Program-made: the position numbers and the translations under genes
Notes under the pieces: model-generated
What the model saw: the letters and a program-made list of their open reading frames with translations, nothing else
Told to the model about the DNA's origin: nothing
The model's database searches: none
In this document: piece by piece, positions 8,352 through 16,651 of the stretch
Position numbering within the stretch: the stretch's first letter is position 1
Layout of the letters: each line of letters starts with the position of its first letter
NCBI RefSeq assembly: GCF_030815985.1
Contig: NZ_JAUSXM010000001.1
Span: 6,014,001 to 6,078,000 of the forward strand
Source: Paenibacillus sp. W2I17
Lineage (GTDB): Bacteria > Bacillota > Bacilli > Paenibacillales > Paenibacillaceae
Length of the DNA: 64,000 nucleotides
Direction of reading: 5' to 3'

Positions 8352-8443
8352 CATGAATAGTTATTTCCTCAAACAGTTATTTCACGAAGCATCCACACAT
8401 GTCCAATGTTCCACATGGCTTCAGATATGAAACGGGTTACGCA

Positions 8444-9010
8444 TTATACAGCGTCATCACTGACAGGTTTTTCTCCCAGTGCTTCTTCAAGCTCGGATTG
8501 TTTGCGATGTGCGATCCGACTGCTTGCTGCCGATGCAATCGCACCGACAATATCATCGAAGAACGTGTGGACAGGGCCCAGGCTCTTGTCATTCAGTCGT
8601 TCAAGCACCCCTGGTTTCAGCTTGTCCACATAACCATAATTCGTAAATCCAATGCTGCCATATACATTGACGATGGAGAATGCCAAAATCTCATCCACGC
8701 CATACAGTCCTTCATCGTTCTCAATCATCTCCTGCAAAGGAGATATGAGCTGCCCCTGTTCTGCCAGAATATCAAGCTGAATCCCGGTCAGAACAGCGTT
8801 CTGTACCTCGCGTTTACGGAGAACCATCTCCACATTTTCAATACATTCTTCCATCGTAAGACCTGGATAATATTTTTTCTGCAATAACATGACCAGCTCT
8901 GCGATCTCAGGGATCGTGACGCCCCGCTTATGCAGCCATTCCCTTGTTGCCTCCGCGACCTTGCGGCTATTCAGGCTGTAAGGGATTTTTTCTTGCTCAG
9001 GATGTTCCAT
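8444..9010 (-). CDS. YutG/PgpA-like phosphatidylglycerophosphatase family protein
   Basis: 188 residues from the ATG at 9010, which has GAGGAGGA seven bases upstream; a longer frame to 9037 lacks a site. The C-terminal half carries the PgpA-type signature: YGYVDKLKPGVLERLN then VHTFFDDIVGAIASAASSR, including the metal-binding acidic residues. In Bacillus the YutG group is annotated as a phosphatidylglycerophosphatase A relative, dephosphorylating PGP to make phosphatidylglycerol. However, this branch is soluble-looking, with no clear membrane segments, and its substrate is unsettled. The gene stands alone. Confidence 0.75.
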   Translation of the reverse strand: MEHPEQEKIPYSLNSRKVAEATREWLHKRGVTIPEIAELVMLLQKKYYPGLTMEECIENVEMVLRKREVQNAVLTGIQLDILAEQGQLISPLQEMIENDEGLYGVDEILAFSIVNVYGSIGFTNYGYVDKLKPGVLERLNDKSLGPVHTFFDDIVGAIASAASSRIAHRKQSELEEALGEKPVSDDAV

Positions 9011-9198
9011 GGGCGATTCCTCCTCTGAAGTTAGCAATGTCCCTACTCTTGCTTCCTAATACGTTATTAACCTGTTTTACGTTTCTTTAAGATAATATAT
9101 AAGTTTTCAGCAAAGCGATTATCTTTTAGTTATTTTTTGGACAAAGGCTCGTATACATGGTAGTACAAACTGTAAAAATGATGAGGGGGAACGTGATC

Positions 9199-10254
9199 AT
9201 GAGAAAGATCCAATCTTTGCGTACGGTATCGGCAGCAGCGCTGCTGAGTATTCCTATGGTATTGTCAGGCTGCGGCATGTTTGGAGCACAGTCTTCCGAA
9301 GCTGTTGATCCACCACCGCCCATTCAGGAAGCAGCCATGATTCAGGCAGCCGAAGGAAATGGTGCACTCGCAACGCTCCCATTAACGACGGTATATCTGC
9401 AAGACCAGCAGGGGCTGCTCGCTCCGGTATCCCTGACACTTCCTTCTGGAACAGACGCAAGCAGTCCAAAGACAGCACTGGATACACTTGTCACAGGCGG
9501 GGCCTATGCGGGTATGCTGCCTGAAGGATTCCAGGGCGTTCTCCCGCAGGGAACGGTTGTGCAGAATGTAACGATTCACGCGGATGACAAGCTGGCGGTT
9601 GTTGAGTTCTCGGGTAATTTTGCCAAGTATGATGCGAAGGAAGAACGGAAAATGCTAGAAGCTGTCACGTGGACATTGACGGGAACACCTGATGTGGAGA
9701 ATGTGCAGATCTGGGTGGATGGCAAAAAGTTAACGCAAATGCCGGTAAACAGCACGCCGCTGCCTGAACCGCTGAATCGGGCTGTGGGAATCAATCTGGA
9801 TCTGGGTGATACGTTTGTGACGAACAGCAGCCCGGTCACGGTCTATTTCTCCGCTGCTTCACCAGCAGGCATCCAATATTATGTTCCGGTGACACGTCTG
9901 GTTACACCTGGTGAAGATCGGGTGCAGGCAGCATTGAACGAACTCATCAAAGGACCTGACAAAGGTGGAGAACTGGAAGAGGTCATGACAGGCGGAACGG
10001 AGCTGCAATCGGTCAAAACGGCAGAGGATGGCACGGTCACGGTTGCCTTGAAAGATGATATGTTTGCCGAAGGGGATATCGTGCCAAGCGAGCTGTTACA
10101 GTCTGTCGTATTAACCACTGCGGAGAACACAGCAAGCAAGGATGCCAAAGTACAGATCGAATGGAACGGCCAAAAAACGGTCATGGGTGACGACAACAGG
10201 GATTACAGTGCGCCGGTTTCCAAGCCTGAATATATCAACGAAATTCCGATTTAA
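9199..10254 (+). CDS. gerM: GerM-like spore germination lipoprotein with two GerMN domains
   Basis: 351 residues from ATG 9199, preceded by AGGGGG; an upstream in-frame start at 9157 would bury the signal peptide. The N-terminus is a lipoprotein signal with lipobox VLSGC. Two GerMN repeats follow (~residues 60-190 and ~205-340); each has the 'VYLxD...V' strand and a 'ALxxLxxG' helix, seen as PKTALDTLVTGGA and VQAALNELIKGP. GerM is needed for normal germination and spore envelope assembly. The gerM-rph-rdgB order is the same as in Bacillus subtilis, which supports the name. Confidence 0.88.
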   Translation: MRKIQSLRTVSAAALLSIPMVLSGCGMFGAQSSEAVDPPPPIQEAAMIQAAEGNGALATLPLTTVYLQDQQGLLAPVSLTLPSGTDASSPKTALDTLVTGGAYAGMLPEGFQGVLPQGTVVQNVTIHADDKLAVVEFSGNFAKYDAKEERKMLEAVTWTLTGTPDVENVQIWVDGKKLTQMPVNSTPLPEPLNRAVGINLDLGDTFVTNSSPVTVYFSAASPAGIQYYVPVTRLVTPGEDRVQAALNELIKGPDKGGELEEVMTGGTELQSVKTAEDGTVTVALKDDMFAEGDIVPSELLQSVVLTTAENTASKDAKVQIEWNGQKTVMGDDNRDYSAPVSKPEYINEIPI

Positions 10255-10325
10255 TGAACGCAGAATGCTTAAGGATGCTTTTAACCGAACTCTTTGGTAA
10301 AATATAAGGGATTCGTAAAATACGT

Positions 10326-10528
10326 GTTCAAAAAGATCGGTTTTCAGGACCGAGAAGATGGGATGAAGCTAGAAATGGAGTAGCGGAGCGTAGGCAAACT
10401 ACGTGAGCAACTACAATGTTTCCGAAGGAAACATACTTCGTAAGCTTATGCTTATTCGGCTGAATTCCATATTCGATGCTGATGATGCCTTAAGGCATTT
10501 TTCGTAATCAAAAGCGAGCTTTTTGAAC
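10326..10528. repeat. Hairpin-rich intergenic repeat with terminal inverted repeats
   Basis: The left end GTTCAAAAAGATCGGTTTT and the inward-reading right end GTTCAAAAAGCTCGCTTTT match at 17 of 19 positions. The interior holds CGTAG/CTACG, the perfect hairpin ATGTTTCC-GAA-GGAAACAT and CTTCGTAAGCTTATGCT. No open frame is present. This looks like a non-coding mobile repeat with RNA structure. The CGGAGC...CTTCG core recurs at 23388, 23517, near 30650 and near 52830. It fills most of the 337-base gerM-rph gap. Confidence 0.65.
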
Positions 10529-10591
10529 AATCTCTAAAAGTGTGAATAAGTTCAACATTACAGGATGCTTAAGTCGTAGGAGGCAGAAAAT

Positions 10592-11347
10592 ATGAGATCA
10601 AACGGACGAACCAGCGAACAGCTGCGCCCGCTGAATTTAACAGTGAACATGAATAAATACGCCGAGGGTTCTGTACTGATTGAAGTTGGAGATACAAAGG
10701 TGATCTGTACAGCTACAGTGGAGGAACGTGTTCCTCCCTTTATGAAAGGGCAAGGAAAAGGCTGGGTAACAGCTGAATATTCCATGCTGCCACGTGCAAC
10801 ACATACCCGGAACCAACGTGAAGCCAATCGCGGCAAATTAACTGGACGCACCATGGAAATTCAGCGTCTGATTGGTCGGGCACTGCGCTCGGTAGTTAAT
10901 CTGCAGGCTCTTGGTGAGCGTACGATTACCTTGGACTGTGATGTTATTCAAGCCGATGGAGGCACACGCACAACGTCCATTACCGGTGCGTTTGTAGCGC
11001 TGGCGCTTGCCGTGAACAAAATCTCCCAACAGCACAAACTGCAAGTGTTCCCAATTACGGATTTCATTGCCGCAGTAAGTGTGGGTGTTGTGGGTGAACA
11101 GCCTGTACTGGATCTGAACTATGATGAAGATTCCAAAGCCAAGGTGGACATGAACCTGGTGATGACAGGCGGCGGTAAATACGTCGAGCTTCAGGGAACA
11201 GGTGAGGAAGCACCATTTGATCGCCGTGAGCTGAACGCCATGTTGGAACTGGGCGAACAGGGAATTCTGGAAATGATCGAGCGTCAAAAAGAAGTGCTCG
11301 GACCGATTGCGCTCAAGATCGGCGCGCGTGGATTAGGGGAAGCCTAA
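10592..11347 (+). CDS. rph: Ribonuclease PH
   Basis: 251 residues; ATG with AGGAGG upstream. RNase PH removes nucleotides after the CCA end of tRNA precursors by phosphorolysis and works as a hexamer. Signatures are [20 protein letters not shown] at the start, [20 protein letters not shown] (phosphate and RNA-binding arginines), [20 protein letters not shown] (active site) and the C-terminal [10 protein letters not shown]. Length is typical. The next gene, rdgB, starts one base after the stop codon, so the pair is translationally linked as in other Bacillales. Confidence 0.97.
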   Translation: MRSNGRTSEQLRPLNLTVNMNKYAEGSVLIEVGDTKVICTATVEERVPPFMKGQGKGWVTAEYSMLPRATHTRNQREANRGKLTGRTMEIQRLIGRALRSVVNLQALGERTITLDCDVIQADGGTRTTSITGAFVALALAVNKISQQHKLQVFPITDFIAAVSVGVVGEQPVLDLNYDEDSKAKVDMNLVMTGGGKYVELQGTGEEAPFDRRELNAMLELGEQGILEMIERQKEVLGPIALKIGARGLGEA

Positions 11348-11348
11348 G

Positions 11349-11972
11349 ATGAGTTTGGACAGCCCAATCCTCATTGTTGCAACCCGTAATGCGGGTAAAG
11401 TCCGTGAATTCGCTCATGCTTTCGCACCGCTTGGCAAAGAGGTTAAGAGCATGTTTGACTACCCGGAGCTGCCGGATGTGGTAGAAGATGGCGTAACGTT
11501 TGCGGAGAATGCTTGGAAGAAAGCCAAGGCGGTTGGTGATGCGCTTGGATTGCCTGTTCTGGCAGACGATTCAGGACTTTGCGTAGACCTGTTGGATGGT
11601 GAGCCAGGGGTATATTCAGCGAGATATGCAGGCGAAGGAGCAACGGATGCACAGAATAATGCGAAGTTGCTGGAGACACTGGAATCGTTGAAATCCGGTG
11701 AGGACACCGAGCAGCCGCTACTAAGTCCGGCTCGTTTTGTCTGTGCGTTGGTACTGTACGATCCGACAACAGGTGATAAGTATGAATCGGAAGGCACTGC
11801 GGAAGGCTGGATCACGGCTCAAGCTGCAGGTGCTGGCGGTTTTGGATATGACCCACTCTTCTATGTACCTGAATACGAGATGACGATGGCAGAGCTGACG
11901 CTTGAGCAAAAACAGGCGATTAGCCACCGTGGTCATGCGCTGAGAGCGCTTGTATCCAGACTTGAAGGCTGA
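11349..11972 (+). CDS. rdgB: XTP/dITP diphosphatase (RdgB/HAM1 family)
   Basis: 207 residues. The enzyme hydrolyses dITP, ITP and XTP to monophosphates and keeps them out of nucleic acids. Motifs are IVATRNAGKVREF at the N-terminus, TFAENAWKKAKA, LADDSGLCVDLLDGEPGVYSARYAG in pieces, GFGYDPLFYVPE (the Phe-Gly-Tyr-Asp-Pro signature) and SHRGHALR near the C-terminus, a complete set. It begins one base after rph and ends just before a strong terminator, so gerM-rph-rdgB form one unit. Confidence 0.96.
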   Translation: MSLDSPILIVATRNAGKVREFAHAFAPLGKEVKSMFDYPELPDVVEDGVTFAENAWKKAKAVGDALGLPVLADDSGLCVDLLDGEPGVYSARYAGEGATDAQNNAKLLETLESLKSGEDTEQPLLSPARFVCALVLYDPTTGDKYESEGTAEGWITAQAAGAGGFGYDPLFYVPEYEMTMAELTLEQKQAISHRGHALRALVSRLEG

Positions 11973-12017
11973 GACTAAACGAAACATCTTGATTTAACTT
12001 CATGATATGTGAACATC

Positions 12018-12080
12018 AAAGCGTTAATGGAAGGACAGAAGCATTCCGAAGGGATGGTTCATCCGCCATTAACGCTTTTT
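12018..12080 (+). terminator. Rho-independent terminator after rdgB
   Basis: AAAGCGTTAATGG (12018-12030) pairs with CCATTAACGCTTT around a ~35-base loop that has its own small GCATTCC/GGGATG-like stem; five T follow. It ends the gerM-rph-rdgB unit. Confidence 0.75.
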
Positions 12081-12087
12081 GTATGAA

Positions 12088-12273
12088 ATGAAGTATTTGA
12101 TCGGGTTAGGTGAAGGTCCATCCATATACCTAATTGAAGATAGCTATTTCTGCGATTACATATCAGAACGTATGTTCTTGTACCTACATGAGAAATGGTT
12201 TACATTGCACGATTGGGAATCTCATTGGGACTGGAGTTGGAAGAAGTTGCAAGCCTTGTGTGGTATGGGTTAA
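12088..12273 (+). CDS. Orphan 61-codon open frame, possibly a gene remnant
   Basis: Translation begins MKYLIGLGEGPSIYLIED and is rich in Trp and Tyr (WFTLHDWESHWDWSWKKL), which is not typical of random sequence. There is no ribosome binding site, and it starts just after the rdgB terminator, so it may be a truncated gene rather than an expressed one. I do not recognise the family. It occupies most of the 350-base gap before the radical SAM operon. Confidence 0.25.
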   Translation: MKYLIGLGEGPSIYLIEDSYFCDYISERMFLYLHEKWFTLHDWESHWDWSWKKLQALCGMG

Positions 12274-12322
12274 CATTCAAACTAACGAATCACATATGAA
12301 CCTTAAACGGAGGGATCTACTC

Positions 12323-13165
12323 ATGCAAGAAGTGAAGCTTGTTGTATCTTACGATGATTATGAGGACGGCATTCGTATGGAAAAATTAATTAAGGAACTG
12401 GCAGCTAAACCGGAGGCTAGCTCATTGGAAAGTCTGGTCATCGGAGATTGGGGGCAGGCTTATGAAAATTCGCCTGATGAGTTTATTGGTACGCTCGTCG
12501 AGTCTGCTCCAAGCTTTCCGTCATTGAAGAAACTGTTTATTGGAGATATGGGATTCGAAGAATGTGAAGTATCGTGGATTATCCAGACAAATCTCACACC
12601 ACTGTTAGGTGCTTTTCCAGAATTAAAATCATTCTCTGTAATGGGCAGTAGCGGCCTCAGTCTGGAACCACTACAGCATGCCAAGCTTGAAGAATTAATT
12701 ATTATTTGTGGTGGTCTCCCGAAAGAAGTCTTATCTTCAATCACCCATGCCAAGTTGCCTGAATTGCGTAAACTGGAACTGTACCTGGGTGTGGATAATT
12801 ATGGTTTCAATGGATCACTTGAAGATGTACTCCCGTTGTTAGAAAAAGGATTGTTTCCAAAGCTGGTTTACTTGGGTCTGAAAGACAGTGAAATTCAGGA
12901 TGAGATTGCCAAAGCAGCAGCTGAAGCACCTATTCTGGATCAACTTGAAGTACTGGATCTATCGCAAGGAACGTTGTCCGATGAAGGGGCTAAGGCGTTG
13001 CTTGCCAGTGACAAGATCAAGAAACTGAAACATCTTGATCTAAGTTACCATTACATGACCAATGAAATGATCATTCGCTGGAACCAATTGGGTATATCTG
13101 TAGATGTTAGTGACCAGCAACAGAGTGATGAGGATGACTGGCGCTATCCATCGTTAACGGAATAG
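12323..13165 (+). CDS. STM4015-family leucine-rich-repeat-like protein
   Basis: 280 residues from ATG 12323, placed by CGGAGGG eight bases upstream; a longer frame to 12134 lacks one. The chain is a series of irregular leucine-rich repeats such as FPSLKKLFIGDMGF, LPELRKLELYLGV, FPKLVYLGLKDSEI, LDQLEVLDLSQGTLSDEGAKAL and IKKLKHLDLSYHYMT. It ends with an acidic-aromatic tail, QSDEDDWRYPSLTE. This order and content match the STM4015 family, recalled from NCBI family names built on Salmonella tags; no function is known to me. It is the first gene of a five-gene operon and touches the next gene. It may act as scaffold, partner or substrate of the radical SAM enzymes (inference). Confidence 0.75.
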   Translation: MQEVKLVVSYDDYEDGIRMEKLIKELAAKPEASSLESLVIGDWGQAYENSPDEFIGTLVESAPSFPSLKKLFIGDMGFEECEVSWIIQTNLTPLLGAFPELKSFSVMGSSGLSLEPLQHAKLEELIIICGGLPKEVLSSITHAKLPELRKLELYLGVDNYGFNGSLEDVLPLLEKGLFPKLVYLGLKDSEIQDEIAKAAAEAPILDQLEVLDLSQGTLSDEGAKALLASDKIKKLKHLDLSYHYMTNEMIIRWNQLGISVDVSDQQQSDEDDWRYPSLTE

Positions 13166-13168
13166 TTG

Positions 13169-14437
13169 ATGTCAGGCGTAAAGGAAATGAATGAGAGTCT
13201 GCATCAACCAATAGATGTACCTGATCTAACGGAAGATCAGCCCTTTTTATTGATCGGAAACCCTGATAACCGACGAACACAAGGGCTGCAAGAGGCGAGG
13301 CATAGATTGGGTTTGAAACCTGCGGTTGTACTGCCATATGCTCAATTGCTCCAGAATTGGAGACACGGTCGAACCATCGCTGATACAGTAGATTCCAATC
13401 TGCCCGTACCCCTGATTCGTATTGATGCTCCTGGAGAGGATTGGGAAGTGGAACGTGAACTACTGTTCCTTGGAGCTATGAACGATTCATCAACATTAAC
13501 GGGTGGAATGGGTACAGAAGCATTTTCCGCAGAACAGGCACTTGCGCTGGAACAGGAGTGGGGAAGGATTTACGCTCCTGCCCAGTGGTTTCGTGGTTGG
13601 AAAGCATGTCTGGATCGAATCGGCCGTGAGTCTCGGGAAATATGGCCTGAAGTCCGATTCATGAATGATCCCGCTGAGATCCAATTGATGTTTGACAAAA
13701 GAACATGCCAGCAGCATCTATCTTCACATGGAGTTGATGTACCTCCTGCGCTTCAATCTTCGCAGCCAATCCGCAATTATACGGACTTGCGTAGCTCAAT
13801 GAAGGCTACCGAGATGCATCGTGTGTTTGTGAAGCTTGCGTACGGCTCCGGGGCTTCAGGAGTTGTTGCCTATCAAATCAATCCCCGAACGGGTGATGAA
13901 ATCGCTGTAACAACGATGGGGATGGAACAGAGACAGGGCAAGAGGATTTTCTTCAATGAAGGACGTCTACGCAAGTATACCCGCAGTGAAGAGATTGCTA
14001 CGCTGATGAACTGGTTATGTGCAGAAGGTGCACAGATTGAACGATGGATGCCCAAAGCCACGCTTGATCAACGGGCCTATGATATCCGCCAACTGGTTGC
14101 GGGTGGACAGGCAGGTCATGCGATTATGCGGCTGAGCCATACGCCAATTACCAATCTGCATCTGCGCAATGAACGTATGCTGCCTGCTGAAGCAGGGCTG
14201 GGTGAACAGCGGATGTCGCTGGTTCAGTCGGCAGCGCAAGCAGCCATGTCTGCATTTCCCAACTCGTGGTCAGCCGGGATTGATGTGATGCTTACTAGTG
14301 GTTCGAATCGGCGTGCCTATGTGCTGGATGTGAATCCATTTGGAGATCTGTTATACAGGGTTGAGCATCATGGCCTCGGAACCTATGAGTGGGAAATGGA
14401 ACTTTTACGAAAGGAGGAGCCTATTCAACATGCCTGA
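13169..14437 (+). CDS. STM4014-family ATP-grasp-like protein
   Basis: About 422 residues; start is ambiguous between TTG 13166, ATG 13169 and ATG 13187, all within seven codons. The C-terminal two thirds look like an ATP-grasp fold: RVFVKLAYGSGASGVVAYQ (~residues 220-238) is the glycine-rich nucleotide loop, QRAYDIRQLVAGGQAGHAIM provides the core strand, and AYVLDVNPFGDLLY near the C-terminus supplies the metal-binding Asp/Asn. ATP-grasp enzymes join a carboxylate to an amine or thiol through an acyl phosphate. The N-terminal third has no recognisable domain. It is second in the STM4015-4011 operon and overlaps the next start by eight bases. Substrate unknown. Confidence 0.75.
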   Translation: MSGVKEMNESLHQPIDVPDLTEDQPFLLIGNPDNRRTQGLQEARHRLGLKPAVVLPYAQLLQNWRHGRTIADTVDSNLPVPLIRIDAPGEDWEVERELLFLGAMNDSSTLTGGMGTEAFSAEQALALEQEWGRIYAPAQWFRGWKACLDRIGRESREIWPEVRFMNDPAEIQLMFDKRTCQQHLSSHGVDVPPALQSSQPIRNYTDLRSSMKATEMHRVFVKLAYGSGASGVVAYQINPRTGDEIAVTTMGMEQRQGKRIFFNEGRLRKYTRSEEIATLMNWLCAEGAQIERWMPKATLDQRAYDIRQLVAGGQAGHAIMRLSHTPITNLHLRNERMLPAEAGLGEQRMSLVQSAAQAAMSAFPNSWSAGIDVMLTSGSNRRAYVLDVNPFGDLLYRVEHHGLGTYEWEMELLRKEEPIQHA

Positions 14438-15215
14438 TATGAACACCATTGTGGGCTCCCATGATCTGTTAATGATTACGCTGGATACGTTACGCTATGA
14501 CGTAGCCAAGCTGGAAGAGGAGAATTGTCCTAATCTGTGTGGTTCGGGTCCGTGGGAGAAACGTCATACCCCAGGCAGTTTTACATATGCGGCGCACCAT
14601 GCTTTTTTTGGTGGTTTTATGCCGACTCCTGCCAATACAGATAAGGCATCTCATGTAAGGCTATTTCATTCCCGGAATACCGGACTCAAGACACATCCGC
14701 ACACCTGGCTGTTTGATACACCGGATATCGTATCTGGGTTCGCAGCTGAAGGTTACCGTACCATCTGTATTGGCGGTGTCATCTTTTTTACGAAAAAAAA
14801 CCCGCTTGCAAAAGTATTGCCTGGCTATTTCCAACAGAGCTACTGGCGAATGAACTTTGGGGTAACCAACCCCAAATCAACAGAGCATCAGGTACAGCAT
14901 GCATTGAAGTTGCTTGAACAGACATCGCCGGATGAAAAGATATTTATGTTTTTGAACGTGTCTGCCATTCATGGACCCAATGGTTACTTTGTAGAAGGAG
15001 CCAAGGAGGACTCGGTGGAGACTCAGCGGGCTGCACTTCGATATGTAGATGAGGCTCTTGGACCATTGTTCGAGGCGATGAGGAAACGCGCCCGGCCTGC
15101 GTATTGCCTGGCTTTTTCCGATCATGGTACAGCTTACGGTGAAGACGGGTATCAAGGACACCGGCTTGCGCATGATGTCGTCTGGACGGTGCCTTACCGT
15201 GAATTTTTAGTATAG
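14430..15215 (+). CDS. STM4013-family sulfatase/alkaline-phosphatase-fold hydrolase
   Basis: 261 residues from ATG 14430, which follows AAAGGAGG; a longer frame to 14340 overlaps the previous gene deeply. LLMITLDTLRYD (residues ~13-24) is the metal-binding start of the sulfatase/phosphonate-hydrolase fold, and AFSDHGTAYGED plus GHRLAHDVVWTVPYREF near the end supply the second metal site and closing strand. The usual C/S-x-P-x-R nucleophile motif is absent; the equivalent region reads GSFTYAAHHAFFGGF, so a Thr or Ser may serve instead. At 261 residues it is a minimal version of the fold. Third gene of the operon; substrate unknown. Confidence 0.75.
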   Translation: MPDMNTIVGSHDLLMITLDTLRYDVAKLEEENCPNLCGSGPWEKRHTPGSFTYAAHHAFFGGFMPTPANTDKASHVRLFHSRNTGLKTHPHTWLFDTPDIVSGFAAEGYRTICIGGVIFFTKKNPLAKVLPGYFQQSYWRMNFGVTNPKSTEHQVQHALKLLEQTSPDEKIFMFLNVSAIHGPNGYFVEGAKEDSVETQRAALRYVDEALGPLFEAMRKRARPAYCLAFSDHGTAYGEDGYQGHRLAHDVVWTVPYREFLV

Positions 15216-15262
15216 AATGTATTGATCTTATGAGGACAACAACCGGAGACAGGAGGGAACCG

Positions 15263-16651
15263 ATGGAGAAACATATACAACATACAACAACAGGCCATTC
15301 CACACAGTCCGGATCCAATATTGCTACAAGTCTCAGTGAAGTACTGGCATTCCCTTATCGTTCTTACTTATACTCGTACCCGCACAAGACCGCCTATCGG
15401 GAGCTTGACCCACCACTGCCGTTAGGGCCACTGTGGGAACGAGAGAATACCGATACGTATTTTTTATATATGCACATTCCCTTTTGCGCTGCTCGTTGCG
15501 GATTCTGTAATCTGTTCACACTGCCGGATCGACGGGATGATACGCATGAACGCTATGTAGATGCACTAGAACGTCAGGCGAAGCAGTGGGCACTCATTAC
15601 ATCTCGAAGGCCGTATTCGAGGTTCGCGATTGGTGGAGGAACGCCTACGTTATTAAATGAGGTTCAGTTGAATCGTCTGTTTGATATTGCTGAACATGTG
15701 ATGGGGCTGGACCCTGCGCAAGCATCGATATCGGTGGAAACGTCGCCGGATACCGTTACGGAAGCCAAGCTGGCCATCATGAAGGAACGAAGTGTGGATC
15801 GTATCAGTATGGGTATCCAGAGTTTTATCGAAGCTGAAGCATCTGCCATCTATCGTCCACAAAAACCGCAGGAGGTCGAACGAGCGCTTGAGAAGCTTAC
15901 TCGGTATGATTTCCCGTTGTTGAATCTGGATCTGATCTATGGTCTGCCAGGACAAACGGTGGAATCGTGGATCTATTCATTGGAAAGAGTTCTGGCCTAC
16001 GAACCAGGCGAAATCTTTATCTATCCCTTGTATACACGGGAAAATACAATCGTGAAGCCTGATGATATTCGCCGTCAGGGACCTGACATCCGGATGGAAT
16101 TGTATAAAGCTGCACGTGAGACTTTAAAAAGTAAAGGTTATGTGCAATATTCGATGCGCAGATTTGCCAAAGAACAGTCGTCCTCCAAAGTGCTTCTGCC
16201 TTATAGCTGTCAGGAGGAGGGCATGGTTGGTCTGGGATGTGGCGCACGCTCTTATACGAGTGAAGTACATTATGCTTCCAAGTATGGCGTGAGTTACAAG
16301 GCCACACAAAGCATCATTGCCGATTATGTGGCGACCGAGCGCTACGATGTGGCGGATTATGGCATCGTGTTAAGCCGTGAGGAACAGAGACGGCGCTTTA
16401 TTCTGAAAGCCTTGCTGCATCGGGAGGGATTGACGTTGTCTGACTACCAACAGCGCTTTGGTACCGATGTGATGTCCGACTATGTCTGGTTGGCTGAACT
16501 GTTGACAGAGGGCATGGCGGAGTTGGAGAGCGATGAGGGCAAGCAGGTGCTGCGTCTGACAGAAGAAGGACTGGGTTACTCCGATGCGATTGGAGATTGG
16601 CTTATATCTGCTGAAATTCGTGAACAGATGGAAGGGTTTGTTTTCTCATGA
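15263..16651 (+). CDS. STM4012-family radical SAM protein (HemN-like)
   Basis: 462 residues from ATG 15263, chosen for AGGAGGG upstream; the frame is open to 15230. The cluster motif is HIPFCAARCGFCNLF (~residues 70-84), followed by FAIGGGTPTLL and VETSPDTV, then SMGIQSF and DLIYGLPGQT, a full HemN/HemW-type radical SAM core. A HemN-C-like domain follows (ILKALLHREGLTL...). Automatic annotation often calls such proteins coproporphyrinogen oxidase, but the CxxxCxxCxC pattern of true HemN is not present and the setting is not a haem operon. Fourth gene of the STM4015-4011 operon, with a four-base overlap to the next. Confidence 0.8.
   Translation: MEKHIQHTTTGHSTQSGSNIATSLSEVLAFPYRSYLYSYPHKTAYRELDPPLPLGPLWERENTDTYFLYMHIPFCAARCGFCNLFTLPDRRDDTHERYVDALERQAKQWALITSRRPYSRFAIGGGTPTLLNEVQLNRLFDIAEHVMGLDPAQASISVETSPDTVTEAKLAIMKERSVDRISMGIQSFIEAEASAIYRPQKPQEVERALEKLTRYDFPLLNLDLIYGLPGQTVESWIYSLERVLAYEPGEIFIYPLYTRENTIVKPDDIRRQGPDIRMELYKAARETLKSKGYVQYSMRRFAKEQSSSKVLLPYSCQEEGMVGLGCGARSYTSEVHYASKYGVSYKATQSIIADYVATERYDVADYGIVLSREEQRRRFILKALLHREGLTLSDYQQRFGTDVMSDYVWLAELLTEGMAELESDEGKQVLRLTEEGLGYSDAIGDWLISAEIREQMEGFVFS

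Noticed and set aside
8399-8887. 162-codon open frame on the plus strand opposite the yutG-like gene
   Set aside because: The minus-strand frame has clear PgpA-type motifs and a ribosome binding site; this one has neither.
12134-12322. 63-codon N-terminal extension of the LRR-like protein
   Set aside because: No ribosome binding site upstream, and a strong CGGAGGG site sits before ATG 12323.
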